Assembly (NCBI RefSeq): GCF_008085905.1 | Contig: NZ_VSFF01000024.1 | Coordinates: 1 to 48,783 of the forward strand | Direction: 5' to 3' | Source: Actinomadura syzygii | Lineage (GTDB): Bacteria > Actinomycetota > Actinomycetes > Streptosporangiales > Streptosporangiaceae | Length of the DNA stretch: 48,783 nt | In this document: piece after piece, positions 33,885-41,754 of the stretch | Numbering within the stretch: the stretch's first letter is position 1 | Layout: each line of letters begins with the position of its first letter | Notes under the pieces: model-generated | Seen by the model: only the letters and a program-made list of their open reading frames with translations | What the model was told of the DNA's origin: nothing | The model's database searches: none | Translations under genes and position numbers: made by a program

Positions 33885-34532
33885 TCACGACCGTCCGCGC
33901 AGCACCCACTGGGTGAGTTCCCAGAGCACGTGGTAGAGCGTCGTCTGCGCCTCCTGGATCCGGTGCACGGACGAGGAGGGCACGACGAAGAGATAGTCGA
34001 CCGTTCCGGCCTGCGCCATTCTTCCGCCGTCGTAGCCCGCGAAGCCGACCGTGAGCATCCGCCTGCGGTTCGCCTCCGCGAAGGCGCGCAGCAGGTTCTC
34101 CGAACCGCCGCTCGTCGACAGGCCCATGGCGATGTCCCCGGCGCCCGCGAGCGCGGCGAGCTGGCGCGCGAAGGCCACGTCGAAGCTCACGTCGTTGGAC
34201 AGGGCGGTCACCGTGGCGACGTCGTGGGGAAGGGAGACCGCGGGCAGCGGCCTGCCCTGCGGAGGCGGGCCGACGTGCAGCTCCTCGATCTGCCGCGCGT
34301 CCGTGCCGCTGCCGCCGTTGCCGAAGGCGAACAGCCGGCCGCCGTCCTCGAAGCACGCGGCCATCCGCCGCGCGCACTCGACGAGCCGCTCACCGTGCAG
34401 GTCGGCGAGGGACTCCCGCAGCGCGACGATCTCGGCTGCCTTCTCCTCCGTGGACGCGCGCACGTCCGCGAGCACGCCGGAGCCGTCGCCCTGTTCCGGG
34501 GACAGGAACGGATACAACGATTCCGGGTTCAT
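33885..34532 (-). CDS. SIS-domain protein of hydrogenase locus
   Basis: 215 aa. It has the sugar-isomerase (SIS/GmhA-like) pattern: FAFGNGGSGTDARQIEELHVG, then AMGLSTSGGSENLLRAFAEANRR and VGFAGYDGGRMAQA. It ends with SSVHRIQEAQTTLYHVLWELTQWVL, typical of phosphoheptose-isomerase relatives. GmhA-like enzymes isomerise sugar phosphates, but the neighbourhood (hypF, HypC fusion) points to a hydrogenase-linked role. The ATG at 34532 overlaps the fusion gene's stop by 4 nt. Paralogous to the SIS half of that fusion. Function unproven. Confidence 0.85.
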   Translation of the reverse strand: MNPESLYPFLSPEQGDGSGVLADVRASTEEKAAEIVALRESLADLHGERLVECARRMAACFEDGGRLFAFGNGGSGTDARQIEELHVGPPPQGRPLPAVSLPHDVATVTALSNDVSFDVAFARQLAALAGAGDIAMGLSTSGGSENLLRAFAEANRRRMLTVGFAGYDGGRMAQAGTVDYLFVVPSSSVHRIQEAQTTLYHVLWELTQWVLRGRS

Positions 34533-35299
34533 CCCGTCGGCTCCCCCAGCACGGCGATGGCCTCCTTGGCGTGGACCAGGACGGTGTCCCCCGGCCCGGC
34601 GTCGACCAGCGCCAGACTGATCTCCTCCGGGCCGTTCTCCGTCTCGACGATCGCGAGGCCGCCGTCCATGACCTCACGCACGCGAACCGGGACCGCCGTG
34701 TCGGAACAGGTGACGCAGACGTCCTCATGGCATTCCGCCGCGAACCGCTCCGGCGACCCCTGCCGCTCGATGAAGACATGAACCAGTTCCCACAGGATGT
34801 GGTAGGCGGTGACGTGCAGTTCCTTCACCACGCACGGATCGTCGGACCGGGCGATCAGGGCATGGTCGACGGCCTTGTCACCGGCGATGTCGCCGCCGTC
34901 CCCGCCGACCAGGGCGACCGTCAGCGCCCCGACCTCACGGGCGGCCCGCAGGGCCTCCAGGACGTTCGCGCACCGGCCGTCGGGCGAGAAACCCAGGGCG
35001 ATGTCCTCGGGAGAGGCGAGCAACCGCAACCGGTCGGCCGTCGCGGCGGTCAACGCGAGCGCGGGCAGGGCCGGCTTCCCGACGACGACCGGGTGCAGGA
35101 ACTCCACCGCGACATGCTGGGCGTCCGTCGCCGCGCCGCCCTCGCCGAACGTGATGATCTTGCCGTCGCGGCGGAAGCGCGCCGCCATGTCGCGGCAGGC
35201 CGCGGCGATGAGGTCCGCGTCCGCGCCGAGGGCCCGCCCCGGGTCGGCGCGCCGCCGGAAGGCGGCCCGCACGGCCTCCTCCGCCGTTTCTCGTGCCAT
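34529..35299 (-). CDS. SIS domain fused to a HypC-like domain
   Basis: 256 aa. Residues ~1-185 are a SIS domain (KIITFGEGGAATDAQHVAVEFLHP, then ALGFSPDGRCANVLEALRAARE, then VALVGGDGGDI, then VTAYHILWELVHVFIE). From about residue 190 a HypC/HupF-like domain begins at CHEDVCVTCSDTAVPVRV. It continues EEISLALVDAGPGDTVLVHAKEAIAVL, the usual barrel end. The HypC Cys is internal here rather than at residue 2; it sits in CVTCSD, as in HypC-family proteins without the MCLG start. An AGGAG ribosome site precedes the ATG. First structural gene after padR. The pairing suggests a chaperone that brings a small-molecule-handling domain to hydrogenase assembly. Confidence 0.88.
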   Translation of the reverse strand: MARETAEEAVRAAFRRRADPGRALGADADLIAAACRDMAARFRRDGKIITFGEGGAATDAQHVAVEFLHPVVVGKPALPALALTAATADRLRLLASPEDIALGFSPDGRCANVLEALRAAREVGALTVALVGGDGGDIAGDKAVDHALIARSDDPCVVKELHVTAYHILWELVHVFIERQGSPERFAAECHEDVCVTCSDTAVPVRVREVMDGGLAIVETENGPEEISLALVDAGPGDTVLVHAKEAIAVLGEPTG

Positions 35300-35308
35300 G
35301 TCCAGCTC

Positions 35309-35344
35309 CTCAGGGCCGATCTCAGGGACGATCTCAGGGCCGAC
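35309..35344. repeat. 3 x 12-bp tandem repeat at padR 3' end
   Basis: CTCAGGG[C/A]CGA[T/C] repeats at 35309, 35321 and 35333. The third copy holds the padR stop codon (35334-35336). Each copy carries a TGA in the minus-strand sense at the same place. Confidence 0.85.
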
Positions 35345-35693
35345 CGAACGCGACGGCCTTCGTACGGGAGGTCCTCGTCCACAACGACAGGAAGGTGTCG
35401 AGCACGCCTCCGAACTCGGCCAGCTCCTCCATCCGGTTCTTCAGATACGCCGAACCCGCGGGAGTGAGCTCGTACAGCCGCCGGGCCGGTCCCGCGTCCG
35501 AGGGCATCCACCTGGACGTCAGGAGCAGCTCGCGTTCGAGGCCGCGCAGGACCCGGTACGCGTGGCCGGGCTCGACGTCCGCCAGGCCCATCCCCGCCAG
35601 CCGGTCGATCAGGTCGTAGCCGTGCCCCGGCCGCTCATGGATGAGGACCAGGAGGAACGGCCGGAGCCTGCTGCGGATCTCACCGCCGCACAC
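35334..35693 (-). CDS. PadR-family transcriptional regulator
   Basis: About 119 aa from a GTG at 35693, chosen because GGGGAGGAG lies 5 nt upstream. The sequence RPFLLVLIHERPGHGYDLIDRL, then VEPGHAYRVLRGLERELLLTSRW and RRLYELTPAGSAYL is a PadR winged helix: the DNA-reading helix (GHAYRVLRGLE) followed by a wing. The C-terminal helix MEELAEFGGVLDTFLSLW would form the dimer. It leads the minus-strand operon of SIS-HypC, SIS and hypF, 34 nt before the fusion gene. A palindrome at 35801-35815 upstream is a likely operator. It may control hydrogenase maturation, perhaps the whole locus. Confidence 0.88.
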   Translation of the reverse strand: MCGGEIRSRLRPFLLVLIHERPGHGYDLIDRLAGMGLADVEPGHAYRVLRGLERELLLTSRWMPSDAGPARRLYELTPAGSAYLKNRMEELAEFGGVLDTFLSLWTRTSRTKAVAFGRP

Positions 35694-35799
35694 GGCCACT
35701 CCTCCCCGGCGGCGGCCCGGTCGCCCCGCCCGAACATGATGGTCACGACTCACGAACGTGGATCAGCCGACGCCGTCGAGCACACCGGTCCCTGGATAT

Positions 35800-35815
35800 A
35801 TGTCGCTCAGCGACA
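35800..35815. promoter_or_regulatory. PadR-type operator palindrome
   Basis: TGTCGCT-C-AGCGACA at 35801-35815, preceded by GATATA. ATGT and ACA at the edges fit the ATGT/ACAT rule of PadR sites. It lies 107 nt upstream of the padR-type start and about 155 nt before the MMPL start on the other strand. Confidence 0.6.
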
Positions 35816-35885
35816 CGGCTAACCGGGCCGATCTCCAAGCAACACCAGGACCTCAAGATCTTTTTAAGGCCCGCGCCATCCGCGG

Positions 35886-35945
35886 TTGATACCCCTGGGG
35901 GTATCTCTGGTACGGTGGGCGGCGATAGATACCCCCAGGGGTATT
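35886..35945 (+). promoter_or_regulatory. Two CsoR-type operators and promoter before MMPL gene
   Basis: GATACCCCTGGGGGTATC (35888-35905) and GATACCCCCAGGGGTATT (35928-35945) are near-perfect dyads, and each matches the reverse complement of the other, with centres 40 bp apart. A TTGATA (35886-35891) and TACGGT (35911-35916) form a possible -35/-10 pair with a 19-bp gap, so repressor binding would cover the -35 and the initial transcribed region. Confidence 0.75.
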
Positions 35946-35969
35946 TGTGCGCGTCCAGGAGGAGAACGC

Positions 35970-38132
35970 ATGCGAGCCGAGTCAGGAGACGCCGCCGGCT
36001 CGGCGGCTGTGAGCGCGGCGCCCGTCCGTCCCGGGCCGCTCGGGCGCCTCGGTGTCTGGGCGGCCACCCACGTCCGGCTGGTCCTGCTGGCATGGGTGGC
36101 GGTCGTGGCCGTGCTCGGCGCGTTCGCCCCGCAGGTCAACTCCGCGCTGTCCGGCGCCGGGTGGCAGGCGAACGGGTCGGAGTCGGTGGCCGTCCGCGAA
36201 CTCGCCCAGCGGCATTTCGGCGGCAACGCGTCGTCGGCGCTGCAGGTGGTGGTCTCCGCCGACCGTCCCGTCAGCGACCCGGCCGTGCGGCGGGTCGTCG
36301 ACCGCGCCACCGGGATCGTCCAGCGGGATGCCCGGATCGCCGCCGTCGTCCCGCCCCGGCCGGGCGCCACGATCAGCGCGGACGGGCGCACCGCGATCGT
36401 CCTCGCGGGCGCCAAGGCCGACCCGAACACCATGGTCCGCGCCGCCGACGACCTCAAGGGGCCGCTGTCCGCGCTGTCCGGGGACGGGGTGCGCGTGAAC
36501 GCCACCGGCGCCTCGGTGCTGTGGAGCGACTTCAACACCGCCAACCACGACGCGATGATCAAATCGGAGGTCGTGTCCTGGCCGGTGACCCTCGCGATCC
36601 TGGTGCTGGCCTTCGGGTCCCTGGTCGCCGCCGGGCTGCCGCTGCTGCTGACCATGGCCGGGCTGGCCGCCTCGGCCGGTTCCCTGGTCCTGCTCACCCA
36701 CCTGATGCCGATCTCGATCTGGGCGATGAACTTCGCGATGATGTTCGCCCTCGCGCTCGGCATCGACTACGCGCTGTTCCTGGTGATGCGCTTCCGCGGC
36801 GCCCGGATGGGCCGCGCGCGGACGAGCGTGGACGCCGTCGCCGAGACGATGGACACCGCGGGGAAGGCCGTGCTGCTGTCCGGCGCGACCGTGCTGGTCA
36901 GCCTGTCGGCCGTGCTGCTGGTGCCCTCGCCTGCGTTCCGTTCCATGGCCGGCGGGATCATGCTCGCCGTGGCGTTCGTGCTGGCCGCGACGCTCACGCT
37001 GCTCCCCGCCGTGCTGGGCAGGATCGGTCACCGCGTCGACTCGCTGGCGCTGCCGTGGGTGCGCGCGGGCGAGCACCGGTCGCCGCGGTTCGCCGCCTGG
37101 GGACGGCGCCTGTGGCGCCGCCCGGTCCTGTTCGGCGGCGCGGCCCTGATCGTCCTGCTCGCGCTGGCCGCCCCGGTGCTCGGGCTGCGCACCGCGATGC
37201 CGTCGATCAACGTGCTGCCCGGGGACGCGTCCGCCCGCGCGGGGTACACCGCCGTCCAGCACGGCTTCGGCCCCGGCGCCCCCGGAACCCTGCAGATCCT
37301 CACCCCGACCGGTCAGGCCGCGACCGTCGCCGACCAGGTCGGGGGCACACCCGGCGTCGCCGGGGTGATGCCCGCGCAGCCCGCCGCGGACGGCTCCGGC
37401 TGGTCCCTGATCCAGGCCGTCCCCGCCGCGGACCCGTCCGACCCCGCCCTGGCGTCGACGGTGGACGCCCTGCGCGCCGACCTGCCGCACGGCTCGCTGG
37501 TCGGCGGCGCCGCGGTGGAGAACCTCGATCTGCAGGACCTGCTCACCCAGAAGACCCCGCTGGTGATCGGCGTCGTCCTCGCCCTGGGGTTCGTGCTGCT
37601 GCTGCTCGCCCTCCAGGCGCCGTTGATCGCGGCCCTCGGGACGCTGGCCAGTCTGCTGTCCACCGGCGCCGCGTTCGGCGCCGCCCGGCTGATCTTCCAG
37701 GACGGCCACGGCGCGGGGCTGCTCGGCTTCACCTCGCAGGGCTTCCTGGACGGCTGGGCCCCGGTGTTCTTCTTCGCCATGATCTTCGCCATCGCGATGG
37801 ACTACACCGTGTTCCTGCTGGCCTCCGCCAAGGAGCACTTCGAACGCGGCGGCGACCCGCGCGAGGCCATGGTCGGCGCGCTGGCGCACTCCGGCCGGGT
37901 CGTCTTCGCCGCCGCCGCCGTCATGGTCGCCGTCTTCTTCACCTTCGCCCTCTCCGGGCCGCTGCCGCCGAAGGAGATGGGCGTCGTCCTCGGCGTGGCG
38001 GTCCTGCTCGACGCCGCGCTGGTCCGCCTGGTCCTGCTGCCGGTCCTGCTGCGGCTGACCGGCCGTGCGGCCTGGTGGTCGCCCAGGTGGCTGCGGCGCG
38101 CGCTGCCGCGAGTCCGGTTCTCCCACGACTGA
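35970..38132 (+). CDS. MMPL/RND-family membrane transporter
   Basis: About 720 aa from the ATG at 35970, with AGGAGGAG just upstream; an earlier in-frame ATG lies within the operator and is unlikely. The layout is typical of actinobacterial MMPL proteins. One helix is near residue 30, a large exported loop (45-195) follows, and five or six helices come next with the GIDYALFLVMRFR motif (charge-relay Asp-Tyr). A second loop and a second helix set with AIAMDYTVFLLASAKEH follow. MMPL proteins export lipids, siderophores or other compounds using the proton gradient. Regulation by the CsoR-like repressor encoded just downstream is likely, because the same operator lies before both genes. Substrate unknown. 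Confidence 0.9.
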   Translation: MRAESGDAAGSAAVSAAPVRPGPLGRLGVWAATHVRLVLLAWVAVVAVLGAFAPQVNSALSGAGWQANGSESVAVRELAQRHFGGNASSALQVVVSADRPVSDPAVRRVVDRATGIVQRDARIAAVVPPRPGATISADGRTAIVLAGAKADPNTMVRAADDLKGPLSALSGDGVRVNATGASVLWSDFNTANHDAMIKSEVVSWPVTLAILVLAFGSLVAAGLPLLLTMAGLAASAGSLVLLTHLMPISIWAMNFAMMFALALGIDYALFLVMRFRGARMGRARTSVDAVAETMDTAGKAVLLSGATVLVSLSAVLLVPSPAFRSMAGGIMLAVAFVLAATLTLLPAVLGRIGHRVDSLALPWVRAGEHRSPRFAAWGRRLWRRPVLFGGAALIVLLALAAPVLGLRTAMPSINVLPGDASARAGYTAVQHGFGPGAPGTLQILTPTGQAATVADQVGGTPGVAGVMPAQPAADGSGWSLIQAVPAADPSDPALASTVDALRADLPHGSLVGGAAVENLDLQDLLTQKTPLVIGVVLALGFVLLLLALQAPLIAALGTLASLLSTGAAFGAARLIFQDGHGAGLLGFTSQGFLDGWAPVFFFAMIFAIAMDYTVFLLASAKEHFERGGDPREAMVGALAHSGRVVFAAAAVMVAVFFTFALSGPLPPKEMGVVLGVAVLLDAALVRLVLLPVLLRLTGRAAWWSPRWLRRALPRVRFSHD

Positions 38133-38188
38133 TCCGGGCCAGGGGGCGGCCGGGCGCCCCTGATCCCCCGATCCCGGCCGTCCCGCAG

Positions 38189-38208
38189 TTATACCCCGGG
38201 GGGTAATA
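38189..38208 (+). promoter_or_regulatory. CsoR-type operator before the repressor gene
   Basis: TTATACCCCGGGGGGTAATA at 38189-38208 has the same ATACCCC/GGGGTA(A)T layout as the two sites before the MMPL gene. It ends 35 nt before the repressor's ATG, suggesting autoregulation. Confidence 0.7.
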
Positions 38209-38243
38209 TGGGGAGCGAGTCCGCAGCGAACGGAGGCACGACC

Positions 38244-38516
38244 ATGGGCATGAGCGTGGACGAGGAGTCGATGGGCGCGGTGCTCAACCGCCTGCGCCGG
38301 GCCCAGGGCCAGCTGGCCGGGGTCATCGCGATGATCGAGGCCGGACGGGACTGCAAGGACGTGGTGACCCAGCTCGCCGCGGTCTCCCGCGCCCTGGACC
38401 GCGCCGGGTTCAAGATCGTCGCCAGTGGCATGCGGCAGTGCATGTCCACCGCCGACGGTGCGGCGCCCCCGATGACCGAGGAAGAACTGGAAAAGCTGTT
38501 CCTGGCGCTCGCCTGA
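38244..38516 (+). CDS. CsoR/RcnR-family repressor, CstR-like ligand set
   Basis: 90 aa all-helical: LNRLRRAQGQLAGVIAMIEAGRDCKDVVTQLAAV is the family core. Cys37 and Cys66 are present with the CsoR spacing of 29. The position equivalent to the copper ligand His (62) is Gly in SGMRQC, so it is unlikely to sense Cu(I) like CsoR. It resembles the two-Cys persulfide sensor CstR instead. The ATG at 38244 is supported by GGAGG 9 nt upstream; the longer in-frame ATG at 38208 sits on the operator edge. It is followed by a DUF302 gene and preceded by the MMPL gene. Confidence 0.88.
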   Translation: MGMSVDEESMGAVLNRLRRAQGQLAGVIAMIEAGRDCKDVVTQLAAVSRALDRAGFKIVASGMRQCMSTADGAAPPMTEEELEKLFLALA

Positions 38517-38561
38517 CCGGAGGCGGCGGCCACCGCACAGCTCGACGGAGGGGACGACACC

Positions 38562-38954
38562 ATGGAATACGCCTTCACCATCAGCCTGGACCTGCCCTAC
38601 GAGGAGGCCGTGCCCCGAGTGAAGGAGGCGTTCCAGGCCCAGGGGTTCGGCACGCTGACCGAGATCGACGTCAAGGCGACCCTCAAGGAGAAGATCGGCG
38701 CCGAGATGGAGGAGTACGTCATCCTCGGCACCTGCAATCCCCGCCTCGCCCACACCGCCCTCGACGTCCAGCGCGAGATCGGCCTGCTGCTGCCGTGCAA
38801 CGTCGTCGTCCGGGCCGCCGACGACGGGTGGACTCTGGTCCAGGCCCTCAACCCGCAGGTCATGGTCGCCGTCCCGGAACGGGACGAACTGCGGAGCGTC
38901 GCCGAGGACGCGGAGACGCGCATCCAGGCCGCCCTGCGCTCGCTCACCGCCTGA
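38562..38954 (+). CDS. DUF302 protein
   Basis: 130 aa. It starts MEYAFTISLDLPYEEAVPRVKEAFQAQGFG, contains EMEEYVILGTCNPRLAHTAL and LLLPCNVVVRAADDGWTLVQALNP, and ends with a helix. This is the DUF302 fold, often found beside CsoR-family repressors; its biochemical role is unsettled, with links to thiol or sulfur stress in some contexts. Two Cys (CNP and PCN) could be redox-active. A GGAGGGG site lies before the ATG. It is 45 nt after the repressor gene and probably in the same transcript. Confidence 0.88.
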   Translation: MEYAFTISLDLPYEEAVPRVKEAFQAQGFGTLTEIDVKATLKEKIGAEMEEYVILGTCNPRLAHTALDVQREIGLLLPCNVVVRAADDGWTLVQALNPQVMVAVPERDELRSVAEDAETRIQAALRSLTA

Positions 38955-39040
38955 CCGGAAGAGCCTGCGAGAAGTACCCGGCGACGACGGCCCGAGTGGT
39001 GCGGCAACCGATCAGGGAGGTCGCTCCGAAACCTCTGGTG

Positions 39041-40333
39041 ATGAGTACTTCGGTGCTGCTGTTCACCCGCGACCTGCGGGTACACGACAACCCCGCGCTG
39101 GCCGCCGCGTCCGAGGCGGACCACGTCGTTCCGCTGTTCGTCTTCGACGACACGATCCTGGGCGGCCGCTTCGCGGCTCCGAACCGGGTCTGCTTCCTCC
39201 TCGACAGCCTCGCCGACCTCCGCGCGTCGCTTCGTGAGCTGGGCGGCGACCTGGTGGTGCGGCGCGGCGACCCGGTCGCCGAGGCAGGCCGGCTGGCGAA
39301 GGAGACGCACGCGAGCGCGCTGTTCCTCGGCGACGAGCGGTCGGCGTACGCGACCCGGCGTCTCGCCCGGCTGCGCGGCCTCGACCTGGACGTCTCGGCG
39401 TGCCCCGGCGTCACGGTGGTCCCGCCCGGGGACCTCGTTCCCGCCGGTGGCGACCACTACCGGGTGTTCACCCCGTACTGGCGTGCCTGGGAGGCGGCGC
39501 GATGGCGCCCGGTCGCGGACCCGCCCCGGGACGTCCGCCTCCCGCCGGGTGTCAGGCCGGGGCCGCTGCCCCGGCGGGCCGACCTGACGTCGGGAGCGCC
39601 TTCCCCGGACGTCGCGCCCGGGGGTGAGCGGGCGGGACGCGAACGCATGGCGGCGTGGCTGCGCGCGGACGCGGCGGACTACGAGCGCGTCCGCGACGAC
39701 CTCGCCGCCGATCGCACGTCCCGGCTCGGCCCGTACCTGAAGTTCGGCTGCGTGTCGCCGCGGGAGCTGGCGGAGGCGAGCCCGGACGCGGTCCGGCGAC
39801 AGCTCGCCTGGCGCGACTTCCACCACCAGGTCGCCGCCGCGTTCCCCGGGCTCGCGCGGGACGACTACCGGCCGCGCGGACAGCGCTGGAACCGGGACGA
39901 GGACGCGCTCGCCGCGTGGTGCGACGGCATGACCGGCGTCCCGATCGTCGACGCCGGGATGCGGCAGCTCCACCGGGAGGGTTTCATGCACAACCGCGCG
40001 CGGCTCATCACCGCGTCGTTCCTGACCCGCGACCTCGGTATCGACTGGCGGCACGGCCTGCGCCACTTCAACGACTGGCTCACGGACGGTGACGTCGCCG
40101 ACAACGCGGGGAACTGGCAGTGGGTGGCCGGGACCGGCAACAGCACCCGGCCGGGCCAGACCATGAACCCGCTGCGGCAGGCGTCCCGGTTCGACCCCGG
40201 CGGCGACTACGTCCGCAGGTACGTGCCCGAACTCGCCGACATCGACGGCCGGCGCGTTCACCGGCCCTGGACGCTGCCCGCCGCCCGCAGACGAACACTC
40301 GACTATCCACCGCCCATCATCGACCTCGAATGA
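39041..40333 (+). CDS. phr: Deoxyribodipyrimidine photolyase (class I type)
   Basis: About 430 aa. The N-terminal Rossmann-like antenna domain starts TSVLLFTRDLRVHDNPALAAA. The FAD domain contains TSRLGPYLKFGCVSP, AWRDFHHQVAAAFP and TGVPIVDAGMRQL. The signature HNRARLITASFLTRDLGIDWRHG is followed by DGDVADNAGNWQWVAGTG, with the conserved FAD-binding Arg/Asp/Asn and the electron-relay Trp. It uses blue light to reverse pyrimidine dimers. The ATG at 39041 is the first that yields the family start; its ribosome site is weak (GGGAGG lies 25 nt upstream). It is 86 nt after the DUF302 gene and may be independent. It converges on the pca genes. Confidence 0.92.
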   Translation: MSTSVLLFTRDLRVHDNPALAAASEADHVVPLFVFDDTILGGRFAAPNRVCFLLDSLADLRASLRELGGDLVVRRGDPVAEAGRLAKETHASALFLGDERSAYATRRLARLRGLDLDVSACPGVTVVPPGDLVPAGGDHYRVFTPYWRAWEAARWRPVADPPRDVRLPPGVRPGPLPRRADLTSGAPSPDVAPGGERAGRERMAAWLRADAADYERVRDDLAADRTSRLGPYLKFGCVSPRELAEASPDAVRRQLAWRDFHHQVAAAFPGLARDDYRPRGQRWNRDEDALAAWCDGMTGVPIVDAGMRQLHREGFMHNRARLITASFLTRDLGIDWRHGLRHFNDWLTDGDVADNAGNWQWVAGTGNSTRPGQTMNPLRQASRFDPGGDYVRRYVPELADIDGRRVHRPWTLPAARRRTLDYPPPIIDLE

Positions 40334-40423
40334 CGGGAACCCGGCGCACGCCCAGCGTGAACGGAACCGAAAACGCAGCCATGTTCCTCTCCTCAGCTGC
40401 CCGGCCCGGCGCAGGCCCAGGCG

Positions 40424-41056
40424 TCAGGAGATCGTGAGCGGGACGGGCAGGCGGGCGCGGAGTTCGTCGGGGGTGATTCCGAACGACTCCCGGAGGGTGG
40501 CGCCGTCTGGGCCTACGTCTATTACCGCCACGTCGGTGTAGATGCGGCTCACGCACGCTACGCCGGTCAGGGGGTAGGTGCATTCGGGGACGAGTTTCGA
40601 CTGGCCCTGCTTGTCGAAGAGGGTCATCATCACGAAGACCTGTTTGGCTCCTATGGCCAGGTCCATCGCGCCGCCGACGGCGGGGATCGCGTCGGGGGCG
40701 CCGGTGCTCCAGTTCGCCAGGTCGCCGGTCGCCGACACCTGGAAGGCTCCCAGGACGCAGACGTCGAGGTGGCCGCCGCGCATCATCGCGAAGGAGTCCG
40801 CGTGGTGGAAGTAGGAGGTGCCCGGGAGCTCGGTCACCGGGACCTTGCCGGCGTTGGTGAGGTCCGGGTCGATCTGGTCGCCGGTCGCGGCGGGGCCCAT
40901 GTTGAGCATGCCGTTCTCGGTGTGCAGGACGATGCCGGAGTCGTCCGGGAGGTGGTCGGCGACCTTGGTCGGGCGGCCGATGCCGAGGTTGACGTAGGAG
41001 CCCGCCGGGATGTCGCGGGCGACGACCGCGGCGAGCTGGTCCGGGGTCAGGGACAT
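40424..41056 (-). CDS. pcaJ: 3-oxoadipate CoA-transferase beta subunit
   Basis: 210 aa. Class I CoA-transferase B subunit. It has YVNLGIGRPTKVADHL and then LHTENGMLNMGP, in which the Glu is the catalytic residue that forms the CoA thioester. ALGAFQVSATGDLANW and ECTYPLTGVACVSRIYTDVAVI are typical. With PcaI it transfers CoA from succinyl-CoA to 3-oxoadipate in the beta-ketoadipate pathway. Scot-type acetoacetate transfer is the main alternative, but the adjacent thiolase favours the oxoadipate role. It follows pcaI by 2 nt. Last gene of the minus-strand operon. Confidence 0.88.
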   Translation of the reverse strand: MSLTPDQLAAVVARDIPAGSYVNLGIGRPTKVADHLPDDSGIVLHTENGMLNMGPAATGDQIDPDLTNAGKVPVTELPGTSYFHHADSFAMMRGGHLDVCVLGAFQVSATGDLANWSTGAPDAIPAVGGAMDLAIGAKQVFVMMTLFDKQGQSKLVPECTYPLTGVACVSRIYTDVAVIDVGPDGATLRESFGITPDELRARLPVPLTIS

Positions 41057-41058
41057 GG

Positions 41059-41754
41059 TCAGCGCGCTCCTTGGACGGTGTAGCGGCGTTCTTCGACACG
41101 CACCACGCGGTCGACGTAGATGCCGGGCGTGACGACCGCCTCCGGGTCGAGGGCGCCCGCGGGGACGACCTCGCCCACCTGGACGATCGTGGTCGCGGCG
41201 GCGGTCGCCATGACGGGGCCGAAGTTCCGGGCGGTCTTGCGGTAGACGAGGTTGCCCATCGTGTCGGCGCGGTGGGCGCTGATCAGCGCCACGTCGCCCC
41301 TGATCGGGTACTCCAGGATGTGGACGCGCCCGTCGATGGTCCGGGTCTCCCTGCCCTCGGCGAGCGGGGTGCCGACGGCGGTCGGGCAGTAGAAGGCGCC
41401 GATGCCCGCGCCGGCGGCCCGCATCCGCTCGGCGAGGTTGCCCTGCGGGACGATCTCCAGCTCGATCCGCCCGGCCCGGTACAGCTCGTCGAAGACGTAG
41501 GAGTCGCTCTGCCGGGGGAACGAGCAGACCACCTTGCGGACCCGTCCGGCCTTGAGCAGCGCGGCGAGGCCGACGTCGCCGTTGCCGGCGTTGTTGGACA
41601 CGATGGTGAGGTCCGTCGCGCCCTGCCGGATCAGCCCGTCGACGAGGTCGAACGGCATGCCGGCGAAGCCGAAGCCGCCGACCAGGACGGTGCTGCCGTC
41701 CTCGACCCCCTGGACGGCCTCGTCGATGGTCTCCAGGATCTCGGTGCGGCTCAC
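41059..41754 (-). CDS. pcaI: 3-oxoadipate CoA-transferase alpha subunit
   Basis: 231 aa from a GTG at 41754 that overlaps the thiolase stop (GTGA). The family start is EILETIDEAVQGVEDGSTVLVGGFGFAGMP, with the glycine-rich GGFGFAGMP loop that binds CoA. NNAGNGDVGLAAL, the GNLAERMRAAGAGIGAFYCP region and EYPIRGDVALISAHRAD are typical of class I subunit A. It acts with PcaJ. A frame runs open far upstream on the same strand, but its translation is shadow of the thiolase gene. Confidence 0.88.
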   Translation of the reverse strand: MSRTEILETIDEAVQGVEDGSTVLVGGFGFAGMPFDLVDGLIRQGATDLTIVSNNAGNGDVGLAALLKAGRVRKVVCSFPRQSDSYVFDELYRAGRIELEIVPQGNLAERMRAAGAGIGAFYCPTAVGTPLAEGRETRTIDGRVHILEYPIRGDVALISAHRADTMGNLVYRKTARNFGPVMATAAATTIVQVGEVVPAGALDPEAVVTPGIYVDRVVRVEERRYTVQGAR

